Shown one piece after another: positions 24,941 to 34,385 of a stretch of DNA of 64,000 nucleotides. The notes beneath the pieces were generated by a model, which ran no database searches, was not told the DNA's origin, and worked only from the letters and a program-made list of their open reading frames with translations. Every line of letters begins with the position of its first letter. Position 1 is the first letter of the stretch. Source of the stretch: Actinopolymorpha pittospori (lineage in GTDB: Bacteria > Actinomycetota > Actinomycetes > Propionibacteriales > Actinopolymorphaceae); NCBI RefSeq assembly GCF_014873875.1, contig NZ_JADBEM010000001.1:3844001-3908000 (forward strand), written 5' to 3'. The translations under genes were made by a program, and so were the position numbers.

Positions 24941-26653
24941 ATGACCGCCGCCACCTCGCCAACTCACCCACCCGGCAGTCCACCGGCTGCCGCGGAGGCT
25001 GGATCCTCCGGCTCGTTGCGGCGGGGCCTTCGGGGACTTCGGGACCGCGTGGGCAACGTGGGCGGGCTCGTGGTGTGGGCGGCGGTCCTGGCCGGGATCG
25101 TCGTCCGGGTGGCGCTGTGGTGGCAGGACCGGGCGTTCTGGCGCGACGAGCTGGCGTTGGTACAGAGCCTGGACGCCTATCCGCTCCGGAAGCTACTCGG
25201 CGGTCCGTTGGCCGACACCCAGTCCGCACCACCGGGCTGGCTGCTGCTGGAACGGCTGGTGTCCCTCGGGCTCGGCACCGGGGAGCGCGCCTACCGGCTG
25301 ATCCCGCTGCTGCTCGGCTGCGGGACGTTGGTGCTGGTCGCCCTGCTGGCGAGGCGCTTCGTCCGCCACACCTGGACCGCGGCGATCCCGGTGCTCGCGC
25401 TCGCCACCCTTCCCCAGCTGGTCTTCTACTCCGCCCAGGCGAAGCAGTACACCACCGACACGTTCCTGGTCACCGCCATGCTTCTGGTCGCGGTCGGCCT
25501 GATCCGCGGTGGGCCGTCCCGACGACTCGAGATCGGCTGGTACGCCCTGCTCGCCGTCGGTCCGTGGCTCTCGCACGGGTTCATGCTGGCGGCGCCACTC
25601 GTCGCCCTCTGGGTCGGGATTTTCCAGTGGTGGCGCGGGGTCCGATCGTTCCTCGGAGTGCTGGTCCGACTGGCCGGCCCCGGACTCTCCTTGCTGCTCG
25701 CGGCCCTGTGGGCCCGCCATCTCACCTCGCTCTCCCCGGCGTTCGAGTCCTACTGGGCGCCGTTCATGCGCACCGGCGACAGTGGCTTCCTGAGCTGGAA
25801 CCACTTCGTCTGGGAGGACTTCGCGATCAGGGAGCTGGGGTTCGCCCGGTCCGGGGCGCTGGCCCTGCTCGCTCTTCCCGTCCTGGGCGTGGTCGTCGCG
25901 TTCGCGCGGCGGTGGTCCAGGAGCACGGCCGTGCTCCTGGTGCTCCCGCTCGTCGCGGCGTACCTGTTCGCCTTCGCGGGGATGTATCCGTTCGGTCGCC
26001 GGCTCGTGCTGTTCTGCGTACCAGGCCTGCTCGTGGCGCTGGCTGTGTTGGTGGACGCGGTCATCGGCGTCGTTTCGAGGGCCCGTGGTCGCTGGGTGGG
26101 GCAGGCCGCCGGGCTGGTCGGGGTGGTCGGGCTCGGGTTGTGTGCCTGGACGACTCCGGCGCGCCTCGACCTGAACCTGCGCTACCAGTACGGCGCGGAC
26201 GACTACCGCATCGCCCTCCAGTTCGTCGAGTCCCGGTGGAAGCAGGGCGACGTCCTCGTCATGGGTAACGGCGACCGGGTGGCCTTCCGGGTCTACGGGG
26301 TGCGCCTCGGACTGCCGGAGGAGCGCGCGTACCGCGTGCGGCCCGTTCCGGAGGGGACCAGACGGGTCGGCTGCCCCCTTCCGGCCGAGATCACCTCGGC
26401 CGGACGCATCTGGTTGGTCACCGGCGACGCGGTCCCGATCTTCCCCGACGAGCGGAGCCGGCACTCGGCGATCAGCCCGTTCCTCGATCGCTACCGCCGG
26501 GTGTACTTCGCCGACAAGGGGCACGTGTCGATCCAGGTCCTGCTGCCCGGACCGGCTGATGGCGTCGCACCACCGCCGGCCGGGTGCCTCTCGTTCGCCC
26601 CCGTAGGGCCGGCCGGCGCGCCGGGACTCGCGCCCGCGCTGCCGGTCGAGTGA
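24941..26653 (+). CDS. GT39/ArnT-like polytopic membrane glycosyltransferase
   Basis: The 570-residue protein has about ten to eleven transmembrane segments. An acidic pair follows the first helix (DRAFWRDELALVQSL), matching the catalytic Asp-Glu site of GT-C mannosyltransferases of the PMT/ArnT group. The Ala/Pro-rich N-terminus is cytosolic. The C-terminal 140 residues form a soluble domain that includes RYQYGADDYRIALQFVESRW. It probably transfers a polyprenyl-phosphate sugar to a cell-envelope acceptor. The ATG at 24941 lacks a clear ribosome site, so the transcript may be leaderless. Confidence 0.78.
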   Translation: MTAATSPTHPPGSPPAAAEAGSSGSLRRGLRGLRDRVGNVGGLVVWAAVLAGIVVRVALWWQDRAFWRDELALVQSLDAYPLRKLLGGPLADTQSAPPGWLLLERLVSLGLGTGERAYRLIPLLLGCGTLVLVALLARRFVRHTWTAAIPVLALATLPQLVFYSAQAKQYTTDTFLVTAMLLVAVGLIRGGPSRRLEIGWYALLAVGPWLSHGFMLAAPLVALWVGIFQWWRGVRSFLGVLVRLAGPGLSLLLAALWARHLTSLSPAFESYWAPFMRTGDSGFLSWNHFVWEDFAIRELGFARSGALALLALPVLGVVVAFARRWSRSTAVLLVLPLVAAYLFAFAGMYPFGRRLVLFCVPGLLVALAVLVDAVIGVVSRARGRWVGQAAGLVGVVGLGLCAWTTPARLDLNLRYQYGADDYRIALQFVESRWKQGDVLVMGNGDRVAFRVYGVRLGLPEERAYRVRPVPEGTRRVGCPLPAEITSAGRIWLVTGDAVPIFPDERSRHSAISPFLDRYRRVYFADKGHVSIQVLLPGPADGVAPPPAGCLSFAPVGPAGAPGLAPALPVE

Positions 26654-26709
26654 CGGCGGGCTCGTCGGTCGGTGTCAGCGCGTCCCGAAACGGTGGGGCG
26701 ACGCGTCGT

Positions 26710-27858
26710 TCAGACCAGCCGCCGGGCGTAGGGGATGCGCCGCAACAGCCAGACCACCGCTGAGCACACGGCGAGGATGGCGATGATGGCACCTGAGTGG
26801 TAGGCGATGCTGGACCACGGCGAGCTGAACCGTGGCTGGTAGTCCCGGACGAACAGCACCGGGATCGGATGGATCAGGTAGATACCGAGCGTGAGGTCGG
26901 CCAGGCGCTGCCCGATGGGTCTCTTCGCCTGGCTGGCAGGGCGCTCGCTGGAGCGGTCGACCGGACCGCCGTCGCCGAGGAACGCCCGCAGGAAGAAGAC
27001 CGCGGAGATGGCCATGATCATGGGGCCGAGCAGGTGGTGGTGGTACAGCATCAGGCCGTACCGGTTGCCGAACGCGATGTGCATGACCCAGTTGCCCATG
27101 GCGTTCGCCAGCATGACGCCGACGAACGTCGCGGCGGCGATCCAGGCGACGCGGCGGCGGTTGGCCGGCATGGGCGTCGTCAACAGCACGTACCCGAGAA
27201 GGTAGTACCCGATCCAGGGCACGAAGTAGCTGAACGCGTTCGGGTCCACACCGAGCCCGGTGAGTGACCGGTGGAGCTTGTCGACGAAGGCCAGGCCGAC
27301 AGCCAGTGCGGTCGCCACGACGACGTACTTGCGGGGTGCCGCGTCGATGAACAACCGGAGGAACGGCGTGAACAGGTAGAGCCCCATGATGACGAACAGG
27401 AAGTACAGGTGATAGTAGGGCCGGCCGAGCAGGAGGAGCTTGGAGAAGTCCGTCCAGACCAGCTCCTGACCGGTCGTCAGGCGACTGAACCAGACGTAGA
27501 AGCATGACCAGACCAGGAGCGGAATGGCCAGTCTGGACGCGCGGCGGCCATAGAAGGTGCGCAGTGACTGGGCACGGCCGGATTGGAGTAGTACGGCACC
27601 GGACGCCATCACGAACAACGGCACACTGAACCGGCTGGTGGCCGCGACGAGATTCCCGAAATGCCATTCGCGGTCGGAAACCTTGCCCCACTCCCACACC
27701 AGGTGCGTGCACACATGGCCGGAGACCACAGCGATCGCCGATACGACCCGCACCCACGACAACCACGGAACGTATCGACGGGTACGGGAGGGCGCTTCGC
27801 TTGGCGTTTCTGCCGCTGCGCCAGCTTCCGTCGCCGCCGCCTGGGCAGATGACGCCAT
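26710..27858 (-). CDS. Acyltransferase family 3 membrane protein
   Basis: The 382-residue protein has about ten transmembrane segments and the acyltransferase-3 pattern: VRVVSAIAVVSGHVCTHL with the catalytic His near residue 36. FSVPLFVMASGAVLL, HLYFLFVIMGLYLFTPFLR and LTLGIYLIHPIPV follow. Such enzymes O-acylate sugars or envelope polymers. I start at ATG 27858, which follows CAGGGGGCAC; the upstream extension to 27987 looks non-coding. It converges on the GT39-like gene, so both may decorate the same cell-surface glycan. Confidence 0.87.
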   Translation of the reverse strand: MASSAQAAATEAGAAAETPSEAPSRTRRYVPWLSWVRVVSAIAVVSGHVCTHLVWEWGKVSDREWHFGNLVAATSRFSVPLFVMASGAVLLQSGRAQSLRTFYGRRASRLAIPLLVWSCFYVWFSRLTTGQELVWTDFSKLLLLGRPYYHLYFLFVIMGLYLFTPFLRLFIDAAPRKYVVVATALAVGLAFVDKLHRSLTGLGVDPNAFSYFVPWIGYYLLGYVLLTTPMPANRRRVAWIAAATFVGVMLANAMGNWVMHIAFGNRYGLMLYHHHLLGPMIMAISAVFFLRAFLGDGGPVDRSSERPASQAKRPIGQRLADLTLGIYLIHPIPVLFVRDYQPRFSSPWSSIAYHSGAIIAILAVCSAVVWLLRRIPYARRLV

Positions 27859-28260
27859 AAAGTGCCCCCTGAATGTGGTGTAGGCGAGACAGGCAGACGA
27901 CGCTGCCTCGAAAGCCAGTCGCGAACGTATACCTCGCCCTGGGCAAGGATCTATATCTGCCTCCAGGAAAGTGTCGAAAACTACCAATGGCGACTCCTCC
28001 GTAGCGGCGAGTTCTCGACGGTGATCAGACGCGAGCCGGTTCCGCCACCGGAGACAATTCGTTTGACTTTCGCCCGCCCGTGAACTCGTGGAGTACGTGG
28101 CTCCATCGGGTGGCCCTACGGGCGTCGGGCGGCGAGGACCCTGGCCGGAACACCGGGCGTACGGCCGGAGCTCGCAGGACCAGTGGGGGACCAGTCACAA
28201 GCACCCAGGAACCACCATGAGGCATGGGCGGAATGGGCATGGGTCCGTGCGGAGGGCGCG
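27859..28260. other. Divergent intergenic region, locally AT-rich
   Basis: No gene is seen here. The stretch around 27920-28000 is clearly AT-richer than its surroundings, with TATATC and GAAAAC runs, and probably carries the promoters of the acyltransferase and hydrolase genes. Confidence 0.4.
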
Positions 28261-29283
28261 ATGAACACCAGCGACGTGGACGGGCCGGGCAACGACACCT
28301 TTGTCGAACCCCGCACTCAGGCATGGTTGGAGGAGTTCGAAGCGGCGACGGCCGGCGCCCCGCCCGTGTACGAGCTCTCGCCGCAGGATGCCCGGCAGGC
28401 GTTCCGGCACCTGCAGGCCAGTGTTCCGGTCGACCTCGCCACGGCTGACCTCGCGACGGCTGACGTCGCGACGACTGACATCGAGGATCGAACCATCGCC
28501 GGCGGACCGACGGGCGAGGTCGACATCCGGATCGTGCGGCCGAGGGAGGCCAGCGGAGCGCTCCCGGTCGTTCTCCACTGCCGTGGCGGTGGCTGGGTCC
28601 TGGGCGACAAGGACACCCACGACCGGCTGATCCGGGAGCTGGCCGTCCGGGCCGGAGCGGTGGTCGTGTTCGTCGACTACACGCCGGCACCTGAGGCGCG
28701 GTACCCGGTACAGAACGAGCAGGCCTACGCGGCCCTGGAATGGGTCGCGGCGAATCCGACCGAACTGGCCGCCGCCCCGAACCGCATCGCCGTCGTCGGG
28801 GACAGCGCGGGCGGCGCCATCGCCGCCGCGTTGACCCTCATGGCCAAGCAACGTCGTGGCCCGAGGATCGCCGCGCAGGTGCTCTTCTACCCGACGACGG
28901 ATGCCAACTTCCACACGCCGACCTACGAGCGATTCGCCGAGGGGCCGTGGCTGACCCGCCGGGCGATGGAGTGGTTCTGGGACGCCTACCTGCCCGATCA
29001 TGGACGGCGCTCCGAGCCCACGGCGGCGCCGCTGCGGGCGTCGAGCGGCCAGTTGGGTGGGCTCCCGCGGGCGCTGGTCATCAACGGCGAGAACGACGTC
29101 CTACGCGACGAAGGTGAGGCCTACGCGCGCCGGCTCGCCCAGGCGGGCGTACGCGTCACCCAGGTGCGCTACGGCGGCACCATCCACGACTTCGTGTTGC
29201 TCAACCCGATCGCGCGGGCACCCGCGGCACGGGCCGGCACCGTACAGGCGGGGGAGTTCCTACGCGAAGCCCTGGCCCGCTGA
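28261..29283 (+). CDS. Alpha/beta-hydrolase, hormone-sensitive-lipase family esterase
   Basis: The 340-residue enzyme has the HSL-type oxyanion motif as CRGGGW, a variant of HGGGW. It has the nucleophile elbow GDSAGG (Ser about 182), and the acid and base appear in ENDVLRDEG and GGTIHDFVLL. It should hydrolyse short-chain esters in the cytoplasm. The ATG at 28261 follows GGAGGGCGCG; the frame is open to 28183 without conservation. Near residue 60 a threefold 15-nt repeat encodes DLATADLATADVATTD-like residues in a surface linker. Confidence 0.87.
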   Translation: MNTSDVDGPGNDTFVEPRTQAWLEEFEAATAGAPPVYELSPQDARQAFRHLQASVPVDLATADLATADVATTDIEDRTIAGGPTGEVDIRIVRPREASGALPVVLHCRGGGWVLGDKDTHDRLIRELAVRAGAVVVFVDYTPAPEARYPVQNEQAYAALEWVAANPTELAAAPNRIAVVGDSAGGAIAAALTLMAKQRRGPRIAAQVLFYPTTDANFHTPTYERFAEGPWLTRRAMEWFWDAYLPDHGRRSEPTAAPLRASSGQLGGLPRALVINGENDVLRDEGEAYARRLAQAGVRVTQVRYGGTIHDFVLLNPIARAPAARAGTVQAGEFLREALAR

Positions 29284-29357
29284 ACGTCTCGACATGGGCC
29301 GACCTGGCGAGTCCGCCCGCTTCGCGCCGCGGTCCGCAGGAGGGGGAGCGCGGGTGC

Positions 29358-30245
29358 CTATGTGCGGGTCTGCCGGGGCACCCTTCCTGTCGTGCCCTGC
29401 CGCGAGGGCATGGCTCCTTCGGAGTCGCGAATGTCGGAGGGGGCAAGCTCGGCCCCTTCGACGTCGCCCTTGGCGGACAACTGCCGGACGAGTGCATCCG
29501 CTCCCTGGTCGAGGAACCGCAGCAGCTCCACCGGGAATGGGAGGACGACCGTCGAGTTCTTCTCCGCGGCGACTTCGACGATGGTTTGGAGCAGACGCAG
29601 CTGCAGCGCGGCCGGCGCGTCGGCCATCGCGGTCGCGGCGGACGCGAGCTTCTTCGACGCCTGGAACTCCCCGTCGGCGGTGATGACTCGAGACCGCCGT
29701 TCGCGTTCGGCCTCGGCCTGCCGTGACATCGACCGCTTCATCGTTTCCGGTAGGGCGACATCCTTGATCTCCACCCTGTCGATCGCGACGCCCCAGCCGA
29801 CGGCCGGGCTGTCGATCATGAGGGCGAGCCCTTCGTTGAGCCGCTCACGGTTACAGAGCAGATCGTCCAGCTCGCTCTTGCCGATGATGGAGCGCAACGA
29901 TGTCTGTGCGACCTGGGAGACCGCGAACACGTAGTCCTGCACCTCGACGGTCGCGCGAACCGGATCCACGACCCGGAAGTAGACCACCGCGTCCACCCGC
30001 ACGGTGACGTTGTCGTGCGTGATTCCCTCCTGGGCGGGAATCGGCATCGTCACGACCTGGACGTTGACCTTACGCAGGTGATCCACGATCGGGACGATCA
30101 TGGTGAGACCAGGTGGCCGAGGCGGTGGTTGGACCTGGCCAAGACGGAAGACCACACCGCGCTCGATCTGCCGCACTACCCGCGCGCTCGCCGCGAAGCC
30201 CACAAGAGCCAGACAAATGATGCTGAGCACAACAGCGAGAACCAT
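29358..30245 (-). CDS. SPFH/Band 7 (stomatin-like, slipin) membrane protein
   Basis: The 295-residue protein has an N-terminal membrane anchor (VLAVVLSIICLALVGFAA). A Band 7 domain follows with ERGVVFRLGQV, DNVTVRVDAVVYFRVVDP, and VAQTSLRSIIGKSELDDLL. The domain ends in a helical region with MSRQAEAERERRSRVITADGE. These proteins oligomerise into membrane microdomain scaffolds, often with an NfeD partner or protease. No NfeD gene is adjacent here. It lies downstream of the isochorismatase-type gene on the same strand after 172 bp, perhaps with its own promoter. Confidence 0.92.
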   Translation of the reverse strand: MVLAVVLSIICLALVGFAASARVVRQIERGVVFRLGQVQPPPRPPGLTMIVPIVDHLRKVNVQVVTMPIPAQEGITHDNVTVRVDAVVYFRVVDPVRATVEVQDYVFAVSQVAQTSLRSIIGKSELDDLLCNRERLNEGLALMIDSPAVGWGVAIDRVEIKDVALPETMKRSMSRQAEAERERRSRVITADGEFQASKKLASAATAMADAPAALQLRLLQTIVEVAAEKNSTVVLPFPVELLRFLDQGADALVRQLSAKGDVEGAELAPSDIRDSEGAMPSRQGTTGRVPRQTRT

Positions 30246-30417
30246 CGCTGACCTCCAGTATCAGAGGGCAACTTCAATCCTATGCCGCGCCCTCGCCGGC
30301 ACCTCACGGAAGGCCAAACCGGAAAAATGCCGTACCGTCCCGCTGGAAACGATGGGCGAGTTCGAGAGGTCGGTCCGCGGACGCGGCCCGCACCGGCGCC
30401 TGGGGCTGGCGTCGCAC

Positions 30418-31170
30418 TCAGGGGCGGAGCAGGTCGGTGCTGCGCACACTCGGACACAGGTGGCGTTCGATGTGCTCGACGACGAGTTCCGTACCGCGCT
30501 CGTGGCTCACGTACGGTGGCATCGCGGGGTTGTACATCGCGTCGGTCAGGTCGCGCACGAGGATCGTGTCGAGGCCCCACCGAACGAGGTTCCTGATGCC
30601 GAACGAGCGTCGCAGGACGCACATGTTGGTGTGGACGCCGAGGATCAGGACGGTCCGTCTCTCCTCGGCGCGGAGCAGACTGTAGACCTCGGTTCCGTCG
30701 TCGGAGATGGCGTCGCGGTCGTCGATCCTGATCGCCTCGTGCTGGCGCGACCATGCTGGATACCAGGACTCCTCGCCTGTGTCGGAGCCACCGTCGGAGT
30801 CGTCGATCGGAAGCGACGGCTCGGGGAGGGCCGGCGTGGACGGGGGCTGGAGCGGGGGAACGTCGGCGAGGCGTCTGCGGGCCGGATGGTCGCGGTAGAA
30901 GTCGAGCGTCTCCGACGGCGCGTGCACGATGAGCGTTCCTCGGCCGCGTAGCTGCTCGGCGACCTCGTTGATCCGCGGTGCCAGGACGTCGACGCGTGCC
31001 GCGGCGCCCCGACTCCAGTGCTGATCCCAGACGTCACAGATGACCAGCGCCGTCCGCGCGGGCGAGACCTCCCGTACGTCGGTCACGGCGCTCGCACCGG
31101 CGGGCCGGGTTCGCAGCGTCAGGGACAGCGGCTCGCTCGGACCGCCGTGGCCAACTTCGTCGCCCAGCAA
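30418..31170 (-). CDS. Isochorismatase-family (cysteine) hydrolase
   Basis: The alpha/beta/alpha hydrolase has the catalytic triad positions visible: Asp in ALVICDVWDQHW, a basic residue in the middle region, and Cys in GVHTNMCVLRRSFG. The long insertion between them (PPLQPPSTPALPEPSLP and the acidic DDSDGGSDTGEE) is typical of a subfamily with a larger lid. The substrate is unknown; family members cleave amides or vinyl ethers. The start is uncertain. I chose TTG at 31170, preceded by GGGGAGG, giving 250 residues; the frame is open to 31266. Confidence 0.82.
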   Translation of the reverse strand: MLGDEVGHGGPSEPLSLTLRTRPAGASAVTDVREVSPARTALVICDVWDQHWSRGAAARVDVLAPRINEVAEQLRGRGTLIVHAPSETLDFYRDHPARRRLADVPPLQPPSTPALPEPSLPIDDSDGGSDTGEESWYPAWSRQHEAIRIDDRDAISDDGTEVYSLLRAEERRTVLILGVHTNMCVLRRSFGIRNLVRWGLDTILVRDLTDAMYNPAMPPYVSHERGTELVVEHIERHLCPSVRSTDLLRP

Positions 31171-31341
31171 GGCGCCTCCCCGTACAACGGTTTCGGAACT
31201 GCTCGTGAGCCCGCGGCTCGATGGTAGTGGGAATCCCGGCGTGTTCCACCGGGCTTCGCTCGCCACTATCGGAGAGCGCCGTCAGCCAGGTACCGTCGCG
31301 GCGTTCGTACCTTGTGCGGGGCGACGGAAGGGAACGTGCCG

Positions 31342-32325
31342 ATGCGGACGAACCTGCTCGGGAACACCACGGTCGAGGTCACCGAACTCGGTTTCGGCGG
31401 TGGGCCGCTCGGCGGCCTCTTCGAGTCCGTGGACGACGAGGGCGCCACGGCGGCTCTGTCGGCGGCCTGGGACAGCGGCATCCGGTACTTCGACACCGCG
31501 CCGCACTACGGCATCGGCCACTCCGAACGGCGGTTCGGTGAGGTCCTGCGCCACAAAGCCCGCGGCGAGTACACCCTGTCGACGAAGGTCGGCCGGGTGC
31601 TCGTCCCGCAGGAGGCGAACGGTCGTAGCGACGAGGACTTCGAGGTGCCCGCGACCCATCGGCGGGTGTGGGACTTCTCCCGCGACGGTGTTCGACGTAG
31701 CGTCGAGGACTCGCTCACCCGCCTGGGCCTGGACCGGATCGACGTGCTGTACCTCCATGACGCCGAGGACCATTTCGAGGCGGCGCTCCGCGACGGGTAT
31801 CCGGCGTTGGCGGAGCTTCGCTCGGAAGGGGTGGTGGGTGCCATCGGCGCCGGGATGTACCACGCCGGGATGCTGACGACGCTGGTTCGGGAGGCAGACG
31901 TCGACGTCGTGCTGCTGGCCAGCGGCTACACGCTGCTCGAGCACCGGTCTCTCGACGACCTGTTGCCCGCCTGCGCCGAACGAGGAGTGTCCGTATTCGC
32001 GGCCGCGATCTTCAACTCGGGGATCCTCGCCACGCCGCGGCCCCCGGACGACGCGTACTTCGACTACGCGCCCGCGTCGCCGGAGGTGCTGCGGCGGGCA
32101 CGTCGCATCGCGGACGTCTGTGAGGCGCACGGGGTCACGCTCCCGGAAGCGGCGATGGCCTTTCCGCTGGCCCATCCCGTGGTCGCGGGCATCATCGTCG
32201 GCATGCGTTCGGTGACGGAGGTGCGCCGTAACATCGCGTCGCTCCAGGCCGAGGTGCCGCCGGGGCTGTGGGCCGACCTGCGAGGCGAAGGGCTCGTGGA
32301 CGAACGCGCGCCGCTGCCGGCGTGA
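31342..32325 (+). CDS. Aldo/keto reductase (D-threo-aldose 1-dehydrogenase-like)
   Basis: The 327-residue (beta/alpha)8 reductase has the family opening LGFGGGPLGGLFE and the catalytic Asp and Tyr in YFDTAPHYGIGHSERRFGE. It also has Lys in LSTKVGR and a His-equivalent in LYLHDAEDH. The C-terminal cofactor segment is IIVGMRSVTEVRRN. It resembles the L-fucose/D-arabinose dehydrogenases that oxidise aldoses. The ATG at 31342 has GAAGGGAACG upstream. It is divergent from the isochorismatase gene, near a cupin and a 6PGDH-like gene, suggesting sugar metabolism. Confidence 0.9.
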   Translation: MRTNLLGNTTVEVTELGFGGGPLGGLFESVDDEGATAALSAAWDSGIRYFDTAPHYGIGHSERRFGEVLRHKARGEYTLSTKVGRVLVPQEANGRSDEDFEVPATHRRVWDFSRDGVRRSVEDSLTRLGLDRIDVLYLHDAEDHFEAALRDGYPALAELRSEGVVGAIGAGMYHAGMLTTLVREADVDVVLLASGYTLLEHRSLDDLLPACAERGVSVFAAAIFNSGILATPRPPDDAYFDYAPASPEVLRRARRIADVCEAHGVTLPEAAMAFPLAHPVVAGIIVGMRSVTEVRRNIASLQAEVPPGLWADLRGEGLVDERAPLPA

Positions 32326-32346
32326 GCCGACCGACCTTCCACGCCG

Positions 32347-32396
32347 GACCTCGGTCGCCTCGGCGACCCCACGCCGTACGGCGACGAACCGAGGTC
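32347..32396 (+). terminator. Hairpin after the aldo/keto reductase gene
   Basis: Perfect 9-bp arms GACCTCGGT and ACCGAGGTC are 32 nt apart, 21 bp after the stop codon. Inner bases can form a second small stem. It is probably a terminator. Confidence 0.5.
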
Positions 32397-32547
32397 GGTA
32401 GCGTCGTGAAGGAAGAGTGCTGCCGCCACCACGCAAGGGCGGCATGTACGTCACATCCGAGTACGGCCGCAACCGGGACGTTCGTCTTGGCCGGGCGACA
32501 TGGATCTTCTGCCCCGCCGCGCCCGGTAACGGCCGAGGGGGTTCGCG

Positions 32548-32937
32548 ATGTCCAGCCTGGAAGTGAAGAGCTTCAACACACCTGACGAAACGAGGCCAGT
32601 CGCGGACAAGGGTGCCGCGGAACTGGTGACACTGGCCGGCGACCACACGGTGCTCAAGGCCAGCTTCGAGCCCGGATGGCACTGGGCTGAGCACGTGCGC
32701 TCGATCGCGGGAACCCAGTCCTGCCGCTCGCCACATCTGCTGTTCTGTGTCTCAGGACGTATGCACCTGAAGATGGACGACGGCACCGAGGGCGAGTTCG
32801 GAGCCAACGACGTCGCGCGTATCGAGCCAGGGCACGACGCCTGGGTGGTCGGTGACAAGCCCTGCGTCATCGTCGACTTCGGGGCGTCCCCCGCCTACCC
32901 CATGGCGGCTCGACCCGCGGCCTCCGCGCGAGCCTGA
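32548..32937 (+). CDS. Cupin-domain protein
   Basis: The 129-residue protein is a single cupin barrel. The first motif area is FEPGWHWAEHVR with two His, followed by LLFCVSGRMHLKMDDG, and the second motif area is IEPGHDAWVVGD. The His residues could bind a metal. There is no additional domain; the function cannot be named. The ribosome site GAGGGGG is well placed before the ATG. It is convergent with the 6PGDH-like gene at 32960, only 22 bp away. Confidence 0.82.
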   Translation: MSSLEVKSFNTPDETRPVADKGAAELVTLAGDHTVLKASFEPGWHWAEHVRSIAGTQSCRSPHLLFCVSGRMHLKMDDGTEGEFGANDVARIEPGHDAWVVGDKPCVIVDFGASPAYPMAARPAASARA

Positions 32938-32959
32938 GGAGGTTCCGGCCCGTCGAGGC

Positions 32960-33841
32960 TCACCGATCGCGCGGCTCGGGGGGGCCGAGAAGCGCCGCCA
33001 CCACGTGGTCCAGGGCTCCGGCGCCTTGTTGATCGAGGGCGGAGCCGTCGGCGCCGACGGCAGCCGGGGGAGGAGTGCGCGCGAAGATCTCCGCGGCCGC
33101 CTGGTGGAAGCCCGCGGGCAGCCCGGCCGCGGTGAAGGCCGACGCGATCTCCTCCATCTCGCCGGTCCAGCGCCACCCCTTCTGGTGGGCCGAACCCGCC
33201 GCGGAGACGCTGCGCTCAGCGAGATCGGGAACAGAACGTCGCCACTCGGCGAGCAGGGCTTCGTCCACATGCTCGTGCGCAGCCAGCGCACGGATCGCCA
33301 GGAGCAGGGCGCTCGTGCCCTTGGTCCAGGCGGCGTAACACATCTTCAGCGCCGAGGCGAGGCCGACGTCGGCACCCACGACGGGTGTCTCCAGAACCGT
33401 GTCGGCGAAGAGTCCGGCGATCTCCGCGGCGTACTCGCCGGAGAGGTACATCCGGGTGGTGCCCGCGCGCTCGGGCGGCGGTCCGACGATGCCACCGTCG
33501 ACCAGGTGGCCGCCACCCCCATGGATGAGGGCCGCGATCTCGCGCACGGTCGCCGGTGCGACCGCGTTGGCGTCGACGAAGACGCCCCGGAAACCGGCGA
33601 CCTCGGCGGCCACGTCCACGGCCGCGTGCGGAGGGCAGATCGACAGGACGACCTCGCTGTCCTCGAGGACGGCGGCGACGGTGGAAGTGTCGGTCAGTCC
33701 CGCACGGGCGGCCCGTTCGCGGCTGGCGTCGCTGCGTCCGGTCGATGCGTAGAGCACCCGGTGACCGCGCTCGGTGAGTGCTCGTCCGACAGCCGAACCC
33801 ATCTCGCCAGGATGTAGGAGTCCGATACGCGTCTCGCTCAC
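32960..33841 (-). CDS. 6-phosphogluconate dehydrogenase-like NAD(P) oxidoreductase (DUF1932 C-terminal)
   Basis: The 293-residue protein has an N-terminal Rossmann fold: RIGLLHPGEMGSAVGRAL (Gly-rich loop), then SICPPHAAVDVAAE. Its C-terminal helical domain has MCYAAWTKGTSALLLAIRA, the DUF1932 signature replacing the usual 3-hydroxyacid dehydrogenase Lys motif. Such proteins are annotated as beta-hydroxyacid dehydrogenase relatives. The catalytic Lys may be that in LKMCYAAWTKG. The start is the GTG at 33841. Confidence 0.83.
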   Translation of the reverse strand: MSETRIGLLHPGEMGSAVGRALTERGHRVLYASTGRSDASRERAARAGLTDTSTVAAVLEDSEVVLSICPPHAAVDVAAEVAGFRGVFVDANAVAPATVREIAALIHGGGGHLVDGGIVGPPPERAGTTRMYLSGEYAAEIAGLFADTVLETPVVGADVGLASALKMCYAAWTKGTSALLLAIRALAAHEHVDEALLAEWRRSVPDLAERSVSAAGSAHQKGWRWTGEMEEIASAFTAAGLPAGFHQAAAEIFARTPPPAAVGADGSALDQQGAGALDHVVAALLGPPEPRDR

Positions 33842-34385
33842 GTCGTGACCTTAGGCGATCGCGCGGACGGCGCGCCCACTGGGCCGATCTTCGTCGTGGC
33901 GTGCCATCGCTACGCCGTACTCAGGTGCTTCTCAGGTGCTTCGCATGGGCAAACACTCATGCTGTGCGGCGGTGACAAAACCCACCGAACGGGCACATGG
34001 CCCTACGGAGGCGCCCGCCTCTGTACTGCGCGTCCGGAGGCGGGCCCTGCCACCCGGCGGAGAGTGCGGACTTGTCACTCCGCTCGATGTCGGGTGGTGG
34101 CGCCCGGGTTATCCGTCCCGCCCTCCTGTCGCCTGCGTCATGCCCTCCGACGGCCGGCTTGACGCAGGCGACACCTCTCATACTCGCCGTGGTCCTGGTG
34201 CGGGCAGACCGTATTCACGCCTTCGGGTAATTCCCTTCCGGCGCACACGTGATTCGATGTGGGACACGTCGAGAATTCGGCGTCGCACACTACTTTCAGA
34301 ATCATAGATTGACCGACTCTCTTTGATTAGACCTCTCTCGCTCAAATAGCCTGCCGCTGTCTGCAATTCCGAATCGGGGGCGATT
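33842..34385. other. Long non-coding leader upstream of the beta-helix locus
   Basis: No gene is visible in these 544 bp. It holds a doubled 11-mer (CTCAGGTGCTT, near 33918-33940), the strong hairpin at 34128-34172, and an AT-rich tract at about 34290-34380 that is a likely promoter for the beta-helix gene at 34386. Confidence 0.45.
34128..34172. terminator. Strong hairpin upstream of the truncated beta-helix gene
   Basis: Perfect 13-bp arms GTCGCCTGCGTCA and TGACGCAGGCGAC flank a 19-nt loop. It lies about 210 bp before the beta-helix start and 290 bp from the 6PGDH-like gene start, so it is not at the end of an obvious gene. It could be a terminator of an upstream leader, an attenuator or a protein-binding site. 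Confidence 0.5.

Noticed and set aside
31282..32736. 484-codon minus-strand frame
   Set aside because: It is antisense to the well-supported aldo/keto reductase gene and lacks any motif.
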